64,000 bases of DNA from positions 32,528,501 to 32,592,500 of the forward strand of contig NC_091255.1 of NCBI RefSeq assembly GCF_042477335.2. The letters run 5' to 3'. This DNA is from Ovis canadensis (lineage: Eukaryota > Chordata > Mammalia > Artiodactyla > Bovidae). Both the position numbers and the translations under genes were made by a program. The notes beneath the pieces were generated by a model. That model was not told where the DNA came from. It worked only from the letters and a program-made list of their open reading frames with translations, and made no database searches. This document shows, piece after piece, positions 33,464-43,744 of the stretch. Each line of letters opens with the position of its first letter. Position 1 is the first letter of the stretch.

Positions 33464-34215
33464 CATGTTCAACTCTTTGTGACCCCATGGACTGCAGCAC
33501 TCCAGCCTTTCCTGTCCATCACCAACTCCCGGAGCTTGCTCAAACTCATGTCCATCCAGTTGGTGATGCCATCCAAACATCTTATCCTTGGTCGTCCCCT
33601 TCTCCTCCCACCTTTAATCTTTCCCAGCATCAGGGTCTTTTCAAATGAGTCAGTTCTTCTCATCAGGTGGCCGCAGTATTGGAGCTTCAGCTTCAACATC
33701 AGCCCTTCCAATGAATATTCAGGACTGATTTCCTTTAGGATGGACTGATTTCCTTTAGGATGGACTGATTTGATCTCCTTATAGTCCAAGGGACTCTCAA
33801 GAGTCTTCTCCAACACCACAGTTTAAAAGCATCAATTTTTGGCACTCAGCTTTCTTTACAGTCCAACTCTCACGTCCATACATAACTACTGGAAAAATAA
33901 TATTTTTGACTGTACAGACTTTTGTCAGCAAAGTAATGTCTCTCCTTAGTATGCTGTCTAGGTTAGCCATAGCTTTTCTTTCAAGGAGTAAGCGTCTTTT
34001 AATTTCATGGCTGCCGTCACCATCTGCAGTGATTTTGGAGCCCAAACAAATAAAGTTTGTCATTTTCTGTTGTCTCCCCATCTATTTCCCATGAAGTGAT
34101 GGGACCAGATGCCATGATCTTAGTTTTTTGAATATTGAGTTTTAAGCCAACTTTTTCACTCTTCCTCTTTCCCTTTCATCAAGAGGCTCTTCAGTTCCTC
34201 TTTGCTTCCATCTGG
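33464..34215 (-). mobile_element. BovB 3' end, second copy of a tandem pair
   Basis: Restarts at CATGTTCAACTCTTTGTGAC, repeats the 3' UTR and C-terminal coding part (minus strand FICLGSKITADGDGSHEIKR), and extends to GGCTCTTCAGTTCCTCTTTG. A 20-bp unit GGACTGATTTCCTTTAGGAT is duplicated at 33722-33741 and 33742-33761. Confidence 0.88.
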
Positions 34216-34351
34216 CCGCTGACTTTTACAGACTCAGAGCAGTTTTTTTCCAAAATGTGGAATTAAAATCACAGGGTGATTGCTGAAAAGAACTTGATTC
34301 TCAGAACAGATCTACTGAATCATCTCAAGAAAGGGCATGTGAACTTCCTTT

Positions 34352-34487
34352 ATAATTTATGTTTTAAAAAATTTTTGGTCACACTGCGGAGGCATGTGGA
34401 ATCTTAGTTCCCCAACCAGGGATCGAACCCACACCCTCTATATTAGAAGCACGAAGTCTTTAACCCCTGGACTGCCAGGGAAGTCCC
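34352..34487 (-). mobile_element. CHR-family SINE (short, CHR-1 type)
   Basis: Antisense copy: GTCACACTGCGGAGGCATGT, then the reversed head CCCCTGGACTGCCAGGGAAG. Confidence 0.85.
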
Positions 34488-34529
34488 TGAACCTGTTTTT
34501 TTTTTTGTTGTTGTTGTTTTGCTTTTTCT

Positions 34530-35161
34530 AAAAAATTAATTTATTTCAATTGGAGGATAATTACTTTACAACGTCGTGGTGCTTTTTGCCATACATCGAC
34601 GTGAATCAGCGATGGGTACACATGGTGTCCCCACCCTGAAACCCCTCCCACCTCCCTCCCCACTCCATCCCTCTGGGTTGTCCCAGAGCACCAGCTTTCA
34701 GTGCCCTGCTTCATGCACTGAACTTGCCCTGGTCCTCTATTTCACATATAGTAATATACATGTTTCAATGCTATTCCCTCAACTCATCCCACCCTTATCT
34801 TCTCCCACAGAGTCCAAAGGTCTGTTATTTATCTCTGTGTCTCTTTTGCTGCCTTGCATATAGGATCATCATTAACATCTTTCTAAATTCCATATATATG
34901 CATTAATCTATTGTATTGGTGTTTCTCTTTCTGACTTACTTCACTCTGTATAATCGACTCCAGTTTCATTCACCTCATTAGAATTAACTCAAATGTGTTC
35001 CTTTTCTTCGCTGAGTAATATTCTGTTGTGTATACGTAACACAACTTCCTTATCCATTCGTCTGCCAATGGTCATCTAGGTTGCTTCCATGTCCTAGCTA
35101 TTGTAAACAGTGCTGCAATGAACACTGAGGTACATGTGTCTCTTTCAATTCTGGTTTCTTT
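34530..35161 (-). mobile_element. 5'-truncated L1 (bovine type), about 630 bp
   Basis: Antisense: 3' UTR (ATTTCAATTGGAGGATAATT, TTTTTGCCATACATCGACGT), then the ORF2 C-terminus (CTGACTTACTTCACTCTGTA) to GTGCTGCAATGAACACTGAG. Confidence 0.88.
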
Positions 35162-36019
35162 TGTTGAAAGCACTCATTTTCTTAGCTTCTTTCCCTGTTC
35201 TACCCTGCCTCTCTCACTTTCCTGCAGGTTTCTTTTGAGAGCACTTGCTCTCAAAAAGAGAATCCTAGGGTCAAACTCTGCTCCTGGGAGACCTATTTTC
35301 TTCCTTAGAGTGTGATTTAACTTTTACTTTGATTTCTTAAATACCTACAAATGGAAATACCTTCTAGAAGCCAAATTAGAGCCATGTTCAACTCTTTATA
35401 GCAAGATAACCTCATCAGAAGTCTGGTCAGCATATTAGAACCTGGAGGCATAGGGAATCAATGAGTTCTTTCTGATCCCTCCACTGTGAAGTTACCCATC
35501 AATCTCTCAACCAACTGCTTCATCCGTCAGTTATTCCCTTACTCAGTTACTGCAGTAAGGGTGGCAAGGAGGTTACTTTTCTTTTCTTTTGTTTTGTTTT
35601 TTTTTGTTTTTGTTTTTGTTTTTTTAAATGAGAATCGCAGGTGATTCTGATGCATGTCAAAGTGTGGGGGACACTTGCCTTGAGGACAAGAAAGTAGATG
35701 GGCCAGTGTCCTGCAGTGTCCTCTGGCTTTTCCCAGCCTGTTACCTACCTCCCACCCATTCTTCTGTCAGGAGAGCTCTGAGCGCCAGGACCCAGCTGGT
35801 TAGGGAAGGGGCTCAGCCAGTGCTGAGCGCTTGATTTATTTCCTTGTTTCTCTTCCTCATAACAGCAACACTGAGCAGGTATCGCTAGTGTCAAGTAGGG
35901 GTAAACTGCAGATTTTCTATTTTATTGTGTAAGAGCAAACTGAAATTTTAATTTATCAGTTGTTACAAACTTTCCAAATATAAATGAAAAAATTTAAACA
36001 TCATTATTTATGATAGATT
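35162..36019. other. Unassigned stretch with T-rich run
   Basis: No gene is recognised. A low-complexity TTTTG/T-rich run lies at about 35578-35625, which could be an old retroelement tail but has no body I recognise. Confidence 0.4.
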
Positions 36020-36109
36020 CAGAGTTTTCCACTGATTTAGTGGGTTATATACTTTAAAAAATAACTTTTTGAGATATAAACCAATACCCCTAAAATTCAC
36101 CCATTTATT
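36020..36109 (-). mobile_element. Old L1M 3' end
   Basis: Antisense L1M terminal motif TTTGAGATATAAACCAATAC, then AAAATTCACCCATTTATT. Confidence 0.5.
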
Positions 36110-36282
36110 TACCATATGTAAAATAGATGGCAAGTGGGAATTTGCTGTGTGACACAGACAACTCAGCCTAGTGCTCTGTGACAACCTCGAGGGGTGAGAT
36201 GGGGTGGGAGATGGGAGGGGAGTTCAAGAGGTGGAGGGGAATATATGTATGCCTGTGGCTGATTAATGTTGATGATGTATTT
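36110..36282 (+). mobile_element. L1 3' UTR fragment
   Basis: Sense L1 3' UTR: GGCAAGTGGGAATTTGCTGT, GGGTGAGATGGGGTGGGAGA, TGGCTGATTAATGTTGATG. It lies between old L1M ends of opposite orientation. Confidence 0.65.
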
Positions 36283-36285
36283 TTT

Positions 36286-36772
36286 AATTTTTTTATTGTG
36301 GTAAAACTCACATAGTATAAAACATACTATACTAATCATATTTAACTGTACAGTTCAGTGGCACTAAGTACATTCACATTGCTGTGCAACTCTCACTACC
36401 ATTTATCTCCCGAATTTTTCACCTTCCTAACCTGAAACTCTGTCCCCTGTAAGCACTCACTTCCCAGTCCCAATCTCCACCTCCCCAACCCCCCAGCCCC
36501 TGGCATCTACCAGTGTACTTTCTGACACTATGAATTTGACTTTTCTAAGTGTCTCGTGTAAGTAGAATCAGTGTTTGTCTGCACTTAATGTATATTGGAA
36601 AGCATCAAATTCACCCATTTAAAGCACACAGTTGAATGGTTTTAATATATTTACAGAACTGTACAACTGTCATCACAATCTAACTTTAGAACATTTTCAT
36701 CACTCCCCATACCCGTTCAGTCACTCCTATTTCTCCCTTGCTAGAAACCACAAGTCTCTTTCTGTTCCTGTG
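36286..36772 (-). mobile_element. Old L1M 3' ends (two successive)
   Basis: Two antisense L1M 3' UTR blocks: the first from TTTATTGTGGTAAAACTCAC through CAGTTCAGTGGCACTAAGTA, the second from AAATTCACCCATTTAAAGCA through ACTGTACAACTGTCATCACA. Confidence 0.65.
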
Positions 36773-36886
36773 TACTTAGTCCCTTAGTCATGTCCTACTA
36801 TCTGTCACCCCATGGACTGCAGACCACCAGGCTCCTCTGTTCATGAAATTTTCCAGGCAAGAATACTGGAGTGGGTTGCCATTTCC
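36773..36886 (-). mobile_element. Bov-A monomer
   Basis: Antisense Bov-A body only (GGACTGCAGACCACCAGGCT, GGAGTGGGTTGCCATTTCCT). It has no tRNA-derived head. Confidence 0.8.
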
Positions 36887-37090
36887 TAAGTATTCTGTAA
36901 TTTTTAAGGAAAACCTCTAATGTTGAATGCTTATGTTGTTTCTACATTTTTACTCTTGTTAATAAGGCTCAGATGAACCTCTAAGATAGCACAGTTTTTT
37001 ACATTTTGTCTGATTATATTCTTAAGATGAATTTCTAGAACTAGAATTTTCTTAATAAAAAGCATGTCCTTTCTGTTTATTTCCAAAGTT
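36887..37090 (-). mobile_element. Old L1M ORF2 end
   Basis: Antisense decayed L1 resuming after the SINE: GCTTATGTTGTTTCTACATT, AATAAGGCTCAGATGAACCTC, GAATTTCTAGAACTAGAATT. Confidence 0.45.
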
Positions 37091-37339
37091 ACAAAATGAC
37101 AGAGTTGAGCATGTATTTTTCTCTTGTTTGGTATGCATGAAGAAATACTCAGTTATATGGAGAAAATATTTTTCAAGAACAACCCTGTGTGTGTGTGAAT
37201 ATGGATTTTTATAGCATATGTCTATGATCTTCAAGAGATATAAAATTAAATTTATAAAAAGTAGAAGACCAAGGACAAGCAGTCTGACATTTGCTTCAAT
37301 GTTCAGCACTATTATAATAATTTCTAGCATAAAAATCAT

Positions 37340-37410
37340 GTTGATGTACGGCAAAACCAATACAGTATTGTAAAGTAAAATAAAGTAAAATAAAAATAAA
37401 TAAATAAACT
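37340..37410 (+). mobile_element. Short L1 3' terminus
   Basis: Sense GTTGATGTACGGCAAAACCA, then ATACAGTATTGTAAAG and an AAATAAATAAA tail. About 70 bp remain. No TSD was resolved. Confidence 0.6.
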
Positions 37411-37664
37411 GAATACAGGAGTTTAAAGGCCACTAAAAAAAAAAACAGAAGTTCTTGGCTCTCAAGTATCTTCAATAACTGTCAGTATAATTTCTGACTA
37501 TTACCCTTGCTTTCCTGAGGCCTTCTTGGCTCTGCTTCCCAAGTTCTGTCTAGCTCCACTGGTCTGTTCACTCTGGCACCAGCACCACACTGCTTTTGTG
37601 TTTGACAGAAAAAATGTTCCCTTTCTAGCACTCTTCTCAACATTGTCCAAAATAATTTAAAAAA

Positions 37665-37801
37665 TCTTTTTATTTATTTCTTTGGCTGCACTGGGACTTA
37701 GTTGTGGAATGTGGGATCTAGTTTCCTGAACAGGGATCCAACTGCATTGGGCACTCAGAGTCTTAGGTCCATCTCGGAGCTGGACCACCAGGGACGTCCC
37801 T
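37665..37801 (-). mobile_element. CHR-family SINE (short, CHR-1 type)
   Basis: Antisense copy from the TTTTTATTTATTTCTTTGGC tail to GAGCTGGACCACCAGGGACG. Confidence 0.83.
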
Positions 37802-37994
37802 CATGTTTATTTTTAGATGAAACTTCAAATAGTCATTGTTTCCAGGAAGTCCTGTTATGATTTTGACTTGGATAGGTTAAATAAATCTTAGATTAATTCA
37901 GGAGAATACACACATGTGCAATACTTCATCTTTATGTCTAGAAATTAGTGAGTTTACCCATTTATTATTTAAATAGAGAAATGGAGAATTGGAA

Positions 37995-38091
37995 AGTGAA
38001 AGTCGTGTCTGACTCTTTTTGACCCCATGAACTGCCCATAGAATTCTCCAGGCAAGAATGCTGGAGTGGGTTGCCATTCCCTTCTCCAGAG
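37995..38091 (-). mobile_element. 97-bp Bov-A monomer with TSD
   Basis: One antisense Bov-A unit, lacking the tRNA head, is bracketed by TSD GGAGAATTGGAA at 37983-37994 and 38092-38103. It is a complete mobilised Bov-A monomer. Confidence 0.85.
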
Positions 38092-38209
38092 GGAGAATTG
38101 GAAGGTCTTGCTCAATTCTTGTTAACATTTTAAAGCTTAGATTATTTTGCTGATAATATTGTTCACATTGTATTTTCACCAGATATCTGTTTACCTATGA
38201 ATGAATGAA

Positions 38210-38409
38210 ATGAAGTCGCTCAGTTGTGTCCGACTCTTTGCGACCCCATAGACTGTAGCCTACAAGGTTCCTCTGTCCATGGGATTTTCCAGGCAATAGA
38301 ACTGGAGTGGATTGCCATTTCCTTCTCCAGGGGATCATCCCAACCCAGGGCTCGAACCCAGGTCTCCTGCATTGTAGACAGACGCTTTACCATCTGAGCC
38401 ACTGCTTAG
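38210..38409 (-). mobile_element. Bov-tA SINE
   Basis: Antisense copy: TCAGTTGTGTCCGACTCTTT, CCTTCTCCAGGGGATCATCC, and the reversed head TTTACCATCTGAGCCACTGC. An AT-rich (TA)n tract follows at 38411-38460. Confidence 0.88.
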
Positions 38410-38489
38410 CCATATATAATGTAATATATATATATAATATATTTACCTATATATAATATTTATTGTCTGTCCACTACATGCTAATACTT

Positions 38490-38660
38490 TGTGTTCAGCA
38501 CTTTATTCCGTAATTTTACCCTTATCACAGCTCACTGTTTACAAGGGGAATGCTAGTGTGAAAGAGCTCAGGTAACTGGCCTGAGGTTTTACAGTGAGTG
38601 ACAGAGCTCAGATAATGAGTTCCAGCATCTGAAATATTTGTCTCAAGTCTTAAGCACTGC
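38490..38660 (-). mobile_element. MIR SINE fragment
   Basis: Reverse MIR: CAGCACTTTATTCCGTAATT, ACTGGCCTGAGGTTTTACAG, GTGACAGAGCTCAGATAATG. Confidence 0.5.
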
Positions 38661-38894
38661 ACTCTAGGTGGACTTACTGGGCCCACTGTTAGTTTTGAGG
38701 TCTATTCATTCATCGCGTGATTGGCCACTTTACTGATGCTGATTTTTATATCCAATGACATTTCAGTTGATTGTCTTAGATTTCCCTAATACATCATCCT
38801 ATCAATGAAAATGATAATTTTTCCTTCTCCTTTCCAATATTTTTACTCTCTCCTTTTGTCCAGTTGTATAATAATCGTTTCTTATAGTGCATAA

Positions 38895-39113
38895 GAAAGA
38901 AAGAAAGTGAAGTCACTCAGTAGTGTCCGCCTCTTTGTGACCCCATGAACTGTAGCCTACCAGGCTATTCTGTCTATGGGATTTTCCAGGCAAAAGTACT
39001 GGAGTGGGTTGCCATTTCCTTCTCCAGGGGATCTTCCCAACTGAGGGACTGAACCCAGGTCTCCTGCATTGCAGGCAGAGGCTTTACTGTCTGAGCCACT
39101 AGGGAAGTCCTTT
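38895..39113 (-). mobile_element. Bov-tA SINE with TSD
   Basis: Antisense copy. TSD TTATAGTGCATAA occurs at 38882-38894 and 39114-39126. Confidence 0.92.
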
Positions 39114-39157
39114 TTATAGTGCATAACCTGTTTTAAATATTATTTAAAAATCTGTTC

Positions 39158-39223
39158 ATCTTTGCACAGTGGCAATATCATTGCCAATGAGGTTTATTTG
39201 AGGTGCAATTATTGCTAACTAAA
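39158..39223 (+). pseudogene. U4 snRNA relic, 3'-truncated
   Basis: Matches the first 66 or so nt of spliceosomal U4 snRNA (TTTGCACAGTGGCAATATCA, GCCAATGAGGTTTATTTGAG, AATTATTGCTAACT) with several substitutions. The second half of U4 is absent and no snRNA promoter is visible, so it is a truncated retro-pseudogene. Confidence 0.85.
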
Positions 39224-39343
39224 CATCTACTCAGTATCATGATGTACTAATCTTTAAGCACTTCAAGAATATGGTAAGATGGTAGAATTTAAAATAAGAC
39301 ATAGACATTATTCCTGTAATATTGAGTATGGCAGATAAGAAGT

Positions 39344-40031
39344 ATGGCGGACCATACGACCCAGCAATCCCATTGCTGGGCATACACACCGAGGAAACCA
39401 GAATTGAAAGAGACACATGTACCCCAATGTTCATCGCAGCACTGTTTACAATAGCTAGGACATGGAAGCAACCTAGATGTCCATCGGCAGATGAATGGAA
39501 AAGAAAGCTGTGGTACACATACACAATGGAATATTATTCAGCTATTAAAAAGAATGCATTTGAATCAGCTCTGATGAGGTGGATGAAACTGGAGCCTATT
39601 ATACAGAGTGAAGTAAGTCAGAAAGAAAAACACCAATACACTATGTTAATGCCCATGTATATGGAATTTAGGAAGATGGTAACGATGACCCTATATATGA
39701 GATAGCAAGAGAGACACAGAGATACAGAACAGACTTTTGCACTCTGTGGGAGAGGTGAGGGTGGGATGATTTGAGAGAATAGCATTGAAACATGTATATT
39801 ACCATATGTAAAACGAATCGCCAGTCCAGGTTTGATGCACAAGACAGGGCATGTAGAGCCGGTTTACTGGGATGACCCTGAGGGATGAAATGGGGAAGGA
39901 GGTGGGAGGGGGATTCAGGATGGGGAACACACGTACACCCATGGCTGATTTATGTCAATGTGTGGCAAAACCGCTACAATATTGTAAAGCAATTAGCCTC
40001 CAATTAAAGTAAATAAATTAATTTTTTTTAA
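39344..40031 (+). mobile_element. 5'-truncated L1 (bovine type) with TSD
   Basis: About 690 bp: ORF2 C-terminus (YDPAIPLLGIHTEETRIERD, broken after the LMPMYMEFRK region), then the 3' UTR to CCAATTAAAGTAAATAAATT. TSD AGTATGGCAGATAAGAAGT (39325-39343) pairs with AGTATGGCAGAGAAGAAGT (40032-40050). Confidence 0.93.
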
Positions 40032-40050
40032 AGTATGGCAGAGAAGAAGT

Positions 40051-40362
40051 CAGTCCTAAAGGAAATCAGTCCTGAATATTCACTGGAAGGACTGATGCTG
40101 AAGCTGAAGCTCCAATACTTTGGCCACCTGATGCGAAGAACCGACTCACTGAAAAAGACCCTGATGCTGGGAAAGATTGAAGGTGGGAGGAGAAGGGGAC
40201 AACAGAGGATGAGATGGTTGGATGGCATCACCAACTGGATGGACATGAGTTTGAGTAAGCTCTGGGAGTTGGTGATGGACAGGGAAGCCTGGCGTGCTGC
40301 AGTCCATGGGCTCACAAAGAGTCAGACACGACTGAGTGACTGAACTGAACTGAACTGAGAAG
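40051..40362 (+). mobile_element. BovB 3' end, at the right TSD of the L1
   Basis: Sense copy from TCAGTCCTGAATATTCACTG to GACTGAACTGAACTGAACTG. It starts immediately after the L1's right target-site duplication. Confidence 0.88.
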
Positions 40363-40578
40363 TTGCTGAAATGACTAGAAGTTGCACATTGTCCATGTTA
40401 TATGTTTATGCCTGTTATTACTTTGTTGATAATCTGTATTAAAATATTATAAAATTTAGTCCAAGATATTTTAATGCCAAGAGAATAGTTGATTTTGTGT
40501 ATGTGAATGTCCTTGTTTAATAGAAGTAACTTAGTAAACAAACGTTTGTTGGTGCTGATGTTGCAGACAGTCGGAGAA

Positions 40579-41510
40579 ATGCATGGAGGCAACCAGAGTG
40601 GAGTCTCAGAGTTCTTCCTCCTGGGGATCTCAGAGAATCCTGAGCAGCAGCGGGTCCTGTTTTGGATGTTCTTGCTTATGTACCTGGTCACAGTGGTGGG
40701 AAATGTGCTCATCATTCTGGCCATTGGCTCTGACTCCCGCCTGCACACTCCCATGTACTTCTTCCTGGCCAGCCTCTCCTTCACCAACCTCTTCTTCATC
40801 ACCAACACAATCCTCAAGATGCTGGTAAACCTTCAGTCTCAGAACAAAGCCATCTCATACGGAGGGTGGTGACTCAACTCTATTTCCTGGTCTCCATGGT
40901 GACTCTGGACAACCTCATCCTGGCCACGATGGCATATGGCCGCTGTGTGGCCATCTGCCGCCCCCTCTGTTACATCATGGCCGTGAGCCCTTGGCTCTGC
41001 ATTTTACTCCTCACCTTGGGTTGGGCACTCTCTGTCCTCTGTGGCCTCATCCACACCCTCCTCATGACCTCATCTGTGGGTCCTGGAAGATCCACTACAT
41101 CTTCTGTGAGATGTATGTCCTACTGAGGCTTGCTGTTCTAACATTCACATCAGTCACACAGTGTTGATTGTCACAGGCTGCCTCATCTTCTTCACCCCTT
41201 TAGGGTTCATGATCATGTCCTATGTCCATATTGTCAGAGCCATCCTCCAGATACCTTCAGTGTCTGGGAAAGACAAAGCTTTCTCCACCCATGCCTCCCA
41301 CTTGGCTGTGTCTCCCTCTTCTATGGGACACTTGGTATGGTATATCTGCAGCCCTTCAAAACCTACTCCATGAAGGACTCAGTAGCCCCAGTGATGTATG
41401 CTGTGGTGACCCCCATGATGAACACTTTCATCTACAGCCTGAGGATGAAGGCCATGCATGGGGCACTGGGAAGACTCCTCTTAGGGAAAGCCTTCCAGAG
41501 GTTGACATGA
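40579..41510 (+). pseudogene. Olfactory receptor pseudogene, OR1D type
   Basis: A host OR relic. The N-terminal half reads well: [31 protein letters not shown] is close to human OR1D2, then [23 protein letters not shown] 1-nt loss near 40865 in the ..AISYGGW segment causes a stop. A deletion of about 8 nt near 41075 removes the RVTFCG region. Further 1-nt losses lie near 41130 and 41305. The DRY motif reads GRC ([12 protein letters not shown]). The C-terminus is still recognisable ([24 protein letters not shown], from about 41410) and ends at TGA 41508-41510. With four or more lesions it cannot encode a receptor. A CAG about 12 nt before the ATG could be the old splice acceptor. OR1D4 is the positional equivalent, by inference. 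Confidence 0.92.
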
Positions 41511-41597
41511 GGTAATCTGGGCACTGAAGTGGAGATTGCTTCAATTTGTGTACGAGGCGTTATCCTATGCAGGATACAGGAGTGATGAGGACACACT

Positions 41598-41806
41598 CAT
41601 TGTTTAGTCACTAAGTCGTGTCTGACCCTTTTACGACCCCATGGACTGTAGCCTGCCATGCTCCTCTCTCCATGGGATTTGCCAGGCAAGAATACTACAG
41701 CGGGTTGCCATTTCCTTCTCCAGGGAATCTTCCCTACCCAGGGACTGAACCTGAGTTTCCTGCACTGGCAGGTGGATTCTTTATCACTGAGCCACCAGGA
41801 AGCCCC
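41598..41806 (-). mobile_element. Bov-tA SINE
   Basis: Antisense copy: GGACTGTAGCCTGCCATGCT, CCTTCTCCAGGGAATCTTCC, and the reversed head TTTATCACTGAGCCACCAGG. Confidence 0.88.
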
Positions 41807-42159
41807 ATGAGAGCATAGATCCAGCTCAAAATGAGCTCATACCTCTGTGATGAGGAAAAGACACCGAAGTGTAACCAGTGTCCCCAGAGACCTCATCAAC
41901 CTTGGCAATAAATAAGGTCATTCTAACAGTAATACTAAAATTTTGCAGGATCAAAGTCTTCAACTTATCTGACCATAGGAACACAGCGCCACCATCCCAG
42001 TCTTTCATAATATACTCAGTTGTGGCCTGGAGAGGGGCCTCTCTCACACACTCTTGGTCCTGAGCTCTGACATGCTCTAGGGGACCTGCTGCCTGTGAGC
42101 CATTTGGAGACACCTGCATTACCCCCACTGCTGGTGCCCTGGGTGAGGCTACCCATTCC
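41807..42159. other. Unassigned stretch between OR1D relics
   Basis: No OR similarity or repeat is recognised between the OR1D pseudogene and the next fragment. Confidence 0.4.
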
Positions 42160-42262
42160 CTAGGCCCTGCGTTTCACTCCTCATCTTGTGTTGGGCTCTC
42201 TCTGTCCTCTATGGCCTCATCCACACCCTCCTCATCCACATCAGTGTTGCTCTCTCAGCCCT
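42160..42262 (+). pseudogene. Second OR1D-like fragment
   Basis: About 100 bp repeats the TM4 region of the OR1D pseudogene: LILCWALSVLYGLIHTLLI here, against [20 protein letters not shown] at 41006-41070. The fragment keeps L-Y-G where the upstream copy has L-C-G, as human OR1D2 does, so it derives from a less changed OR1D copy. Nothing OR-like was seen on either side, so it is an isolated relic. Confidence 0.75.
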
Positions 42263-43208
42263 CAAAGCAATACTGACTGTGGCTTTCTCCTATTTTCCTT
42301 TTCCCTGTGGAGAGACCTCATCCCTGAACAGCCCACCCTATCCTATGCTGTGTCTGATCCTCACTCTATGGTCCCACCTCTCCTTGCAACCACTCTACCC
42401 TGCACTCAAAGCAAAATGTTCAGGCGTGATCAGCACATGCTCATGGACAGGATTGGTGGTGGAAGCAGAAGCGGGGGAGGTAATTGTGAGACCCTATCTC
42501 TACTTAGGTCCCACCAGCTTCATGTCAAGTGCAATGGATAGAAAAGAAGTTACTGATGAGAAGATGAGTCCCTGGGCTCTGGCAGTGTGAAAGAGGGAGC
42601 AGTCCTTTACAGATGAATCAGCAGAGCCAGCACTGACCTAGACTTTGAGAGACAGGGAGAGTTGAATTGACCTGAGGTTCAGTTCGCTCCACTGATAATG
42701 ACTGAATGCCTATTAGTGGCTTAGACTGTTTTACAAACATGAATCAGGACCTCATTAAGGACCAAGGAGGGAGGCTACCTTATTTCTGTGTTTGAAGGCA
42801 GTGGTTATGCTCTGAGCAATGTGGGTTGGGGAGGAGGAGGAAGACACACCTGGCTTGTTAGTGATGGGGAATTCAGGGAGGGCTTCCTTGAGATGGTAAA
42901 AGCTGAGCCAAGAATTAAGGCATGCTGATGAGTCAAAAAGTGAGTAGAGTAAGGCAAGGTAAGATCACTGGGTGAATGGTATGGGGGAGTATTCATATTT
43001 GCAGTAGATAGCCAAGTTCTCACACCCTGTGACTGTAGCAGAGCCAGTCTGGAGGAAGAAAGACTCCTCTTCTTTCCTGGCAAGGACTCACCCAATGAAA
43101 AGCCATAGATCCTTTGTTGACCACAGCCCTCTTAACTTCCCTTTCCCTCTGTGAAAGTGCGAGGTCTTTTCTCTAGTTACAGCAAGTGAGAGCGACTCTT
43201 TGTTTCAG
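42263..43208. other. Unassigned stretch, weak L2 part
   Basis: No gene is recognised. About 42850-42960 has faint reverse L2 similarity (GGGAGGGCTTCCTTGAGATG, GCTGAGCCAAGAATTAAGGC). The rest is unassigned. Confidence 0.35.
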
Positions 43209-43417
43209 TGCCCGGGCTTCTCACTGTGGTGGCTTCACTTGTGGGCACAGGCTCTAGGGCATGTGGACTTCAGTAGTTGGGGCACATGGGCTCAGTAGTG
43301 GCAGTTCCTGGGCTTAGTTGCTCCACGGCATATGGGATCTTCCCGGACCAGGGATCAAACTAGTGTTTCCTGCATTGGCAGGCAGGTTCTTTAGCACTGA
43401 GCCACCAAGGAAGCCCC
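43209..43417 (-). mobile_element. CHR-family SINE (long, CHR-2 type)
   Basis: Antisense copy: TTCTCACTGTGGTGGCTTCA, GGGATCTTCCCGGACCAGGG, TTTAGCACTGAGCCACCAAG. Confidence 0.83.
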
Positions 43418-43499
43418 GCTCCTTGGTCGTGAGCTCCACCAAGTTTCCAGTCTTCTACCTGGATCCCAAATCCCCACAAAGTCACTTTGTCTGCATATG

Positions 43500-43729
43500 T
43501 GTGTGTGTGTGTGTGTGTGCGCTCACTCAACAAGTCCAACTGTTTGTAGCCCCATAGACTGTAACCCGCCAGGCTCTTCTGTCCATGGAATTCTCCAAGC
43601 AAGAATGCTACAGTGGGTTGACATTTCCTCCTCCAGGGGATCTTCCCGACCCAGGGATTGAATCCACATCTCTTGTGTCTCTTGCATTGGCAGGTGGATT
43701 TTTCACCACTAGTGCCACCTGGGAAGCCC
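43500..43729 (-). mobile_element. Bov-tA SINE with (TG)n tail and TSD
   Basis: A TG microsatellite (43497-43519) lies at the SINE 3' side inside the TSD-bounded insertion. The antisense body (GACTGTAACCCGCCAGGCTC) and reversed head (TTCACCACTAGTGCCACCTG) follow. Flanking repeats TTTGTCTGCATA lie at about 43487-43498 and 43733-43744. Confidence 0.85.
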
Positions 43730-43744
43730 ACTTTTGTCTGCATA

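Noticed and set aside
33050-34215. CRISPR-like or satellite array from regularly repeated motifs
   Set aside because: The repetition is two BovB 3' ends in tandem; there are no short uniform repeats with unique spacers.
40866-41515. Separate small genes inside the OR1D region
   Set aside because: They are frame-shifted segments of one OR pseudogene aligned along its whole length.
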